The notes beneath the pieces were generated by a model. The model was not told the DNA's origin and ran no database searches. It was given only the letters and a program-made list of their open reading frames with translations. From Embleya hyalina (lineage in GTDB: Bacteria; Actinomycetota; Actinomycetes; Streptomycetales; Streptomycetaceae), in contig NZ_BIFH01000034.1 of NCBI RefSeq assembly GCF_003967355.1, positions 1 to 64,000 on the forward strand: a DNA stretch of 64,000 nt, read 5' to 3'. The translations under genes and the position numbers were made by a program. Numbering within the stretch: position 1 is the first letter of the stretch; every line of letters begins with the position of its first letter. Shown piece after piece: positions 64,000 to 64,000 of this stretch.

Positions 64000-64000
64000 G

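Noticed and set aside
1-64000. Search for tRNA, rRNA or a tRNA-type attachment site that would mark integration of the replicon
   Set aside because: No cloverleaf-like sequence or rRNA segment was recognised by eye, and no intact integrase was found; absence is not proven without a scan.

Overview
The DNA is very GC-rich, with many GTG starts, GGAGG-type ribosome binding sites and actinobacterial protein families (replication-relaxation protein, AftB/ZomB-like membrane glycosyltransferase, DUF6461, golvesin-type secreted protein). This points to a streptomycete-like actinomycete. The window reads as accessory DNA, either a chromosome arm or an integrated or free plasmid: it has no rRNA, no tRNA and no core metabolic operon, and it holds transposon remnants, a plasmid-type replication module and a dense cluster of DNA-defence genes.

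Layout. 1-10.3 kb is a transposon graveyard on the minus strand. It holds remnants of a TniA-like DDE transposase (three separate pieces) and a TniB-like ATPase, plus intact genes: a zinc-ribbon protein with a degenerate tyrosine-recombinase domain, a GNAT acetyltransferase overlapping a small gene, a DUF234-type AAA ATPase, and a ribbon-helix-helix/PIN toxin-antitoxin pair read from an apparently leaderless promoter. 10.3-23.4 kb carries DUF6461, a 1453-residue secreted golvesin/lysozyme-like protein, several small exported proteins with relatively low GC, a decayed duplicate of one lipoprotein together with its promoter, and a GT-C type membrane glycosyltransferase. 24.3-25.3 kb carries a replication-relaxation protein.

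26.5-33.1 kb is a complete Wadjet (JetABCD) plasmid-defence operon. It is followed by a frameshifted, truncated AspBHI-like modification-dependent endonuclease and a membrane Ser/Thr kinase with a PQQ-type propeller. 37.6-40.6 kb is a tightly overlapping replication operon (Prim-Pol primase, P4/D5-type helicase, small protein), preceded by about 500 bp packed with AGCGACCGAA iterons, the probable replication origin. Next come an Mrr-type endonuclease with a perfect 61-nt palindrome just after its stop codon, and an IS30-family element.

45.4-57.2 kb is a MORC/Z1 restriction system: a PD-(D/E)xK protein (DUF4420), a Z1-domain helicase, two divergent MORC/MutL-like GHKL ATPases, an AIPR protein, and a cytosine-C5 methyltransferase fused to a MutY/EndoIII-like domain with an intact FeS loop but no recognisable catalytic Asp. 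57.5-59.6 kb is an unrecognised two-gene nuclease module. 60.5-61.5 kb is a ScoMcrA-like phosphorothioate-dependent HNH endonuclease. The window ends in an alpha/beta hydrolase coupled to a WD40-repeat protein that runs off the edge; a decayed paralogue of the hydrolase lies 20 kb away beside the iterons.

Taken together, the right two-thirds is a defence island with anti-plasmid (Wadjet), anti-modified-DNA (Mrr, AspBHI-like, SBD-HNH) and methylation-based (Dcm/MORC/Z1/AIPR) systems flanking a plasmid-type replicon. Functions are inferred from family motifs read by eye; no database search was run.
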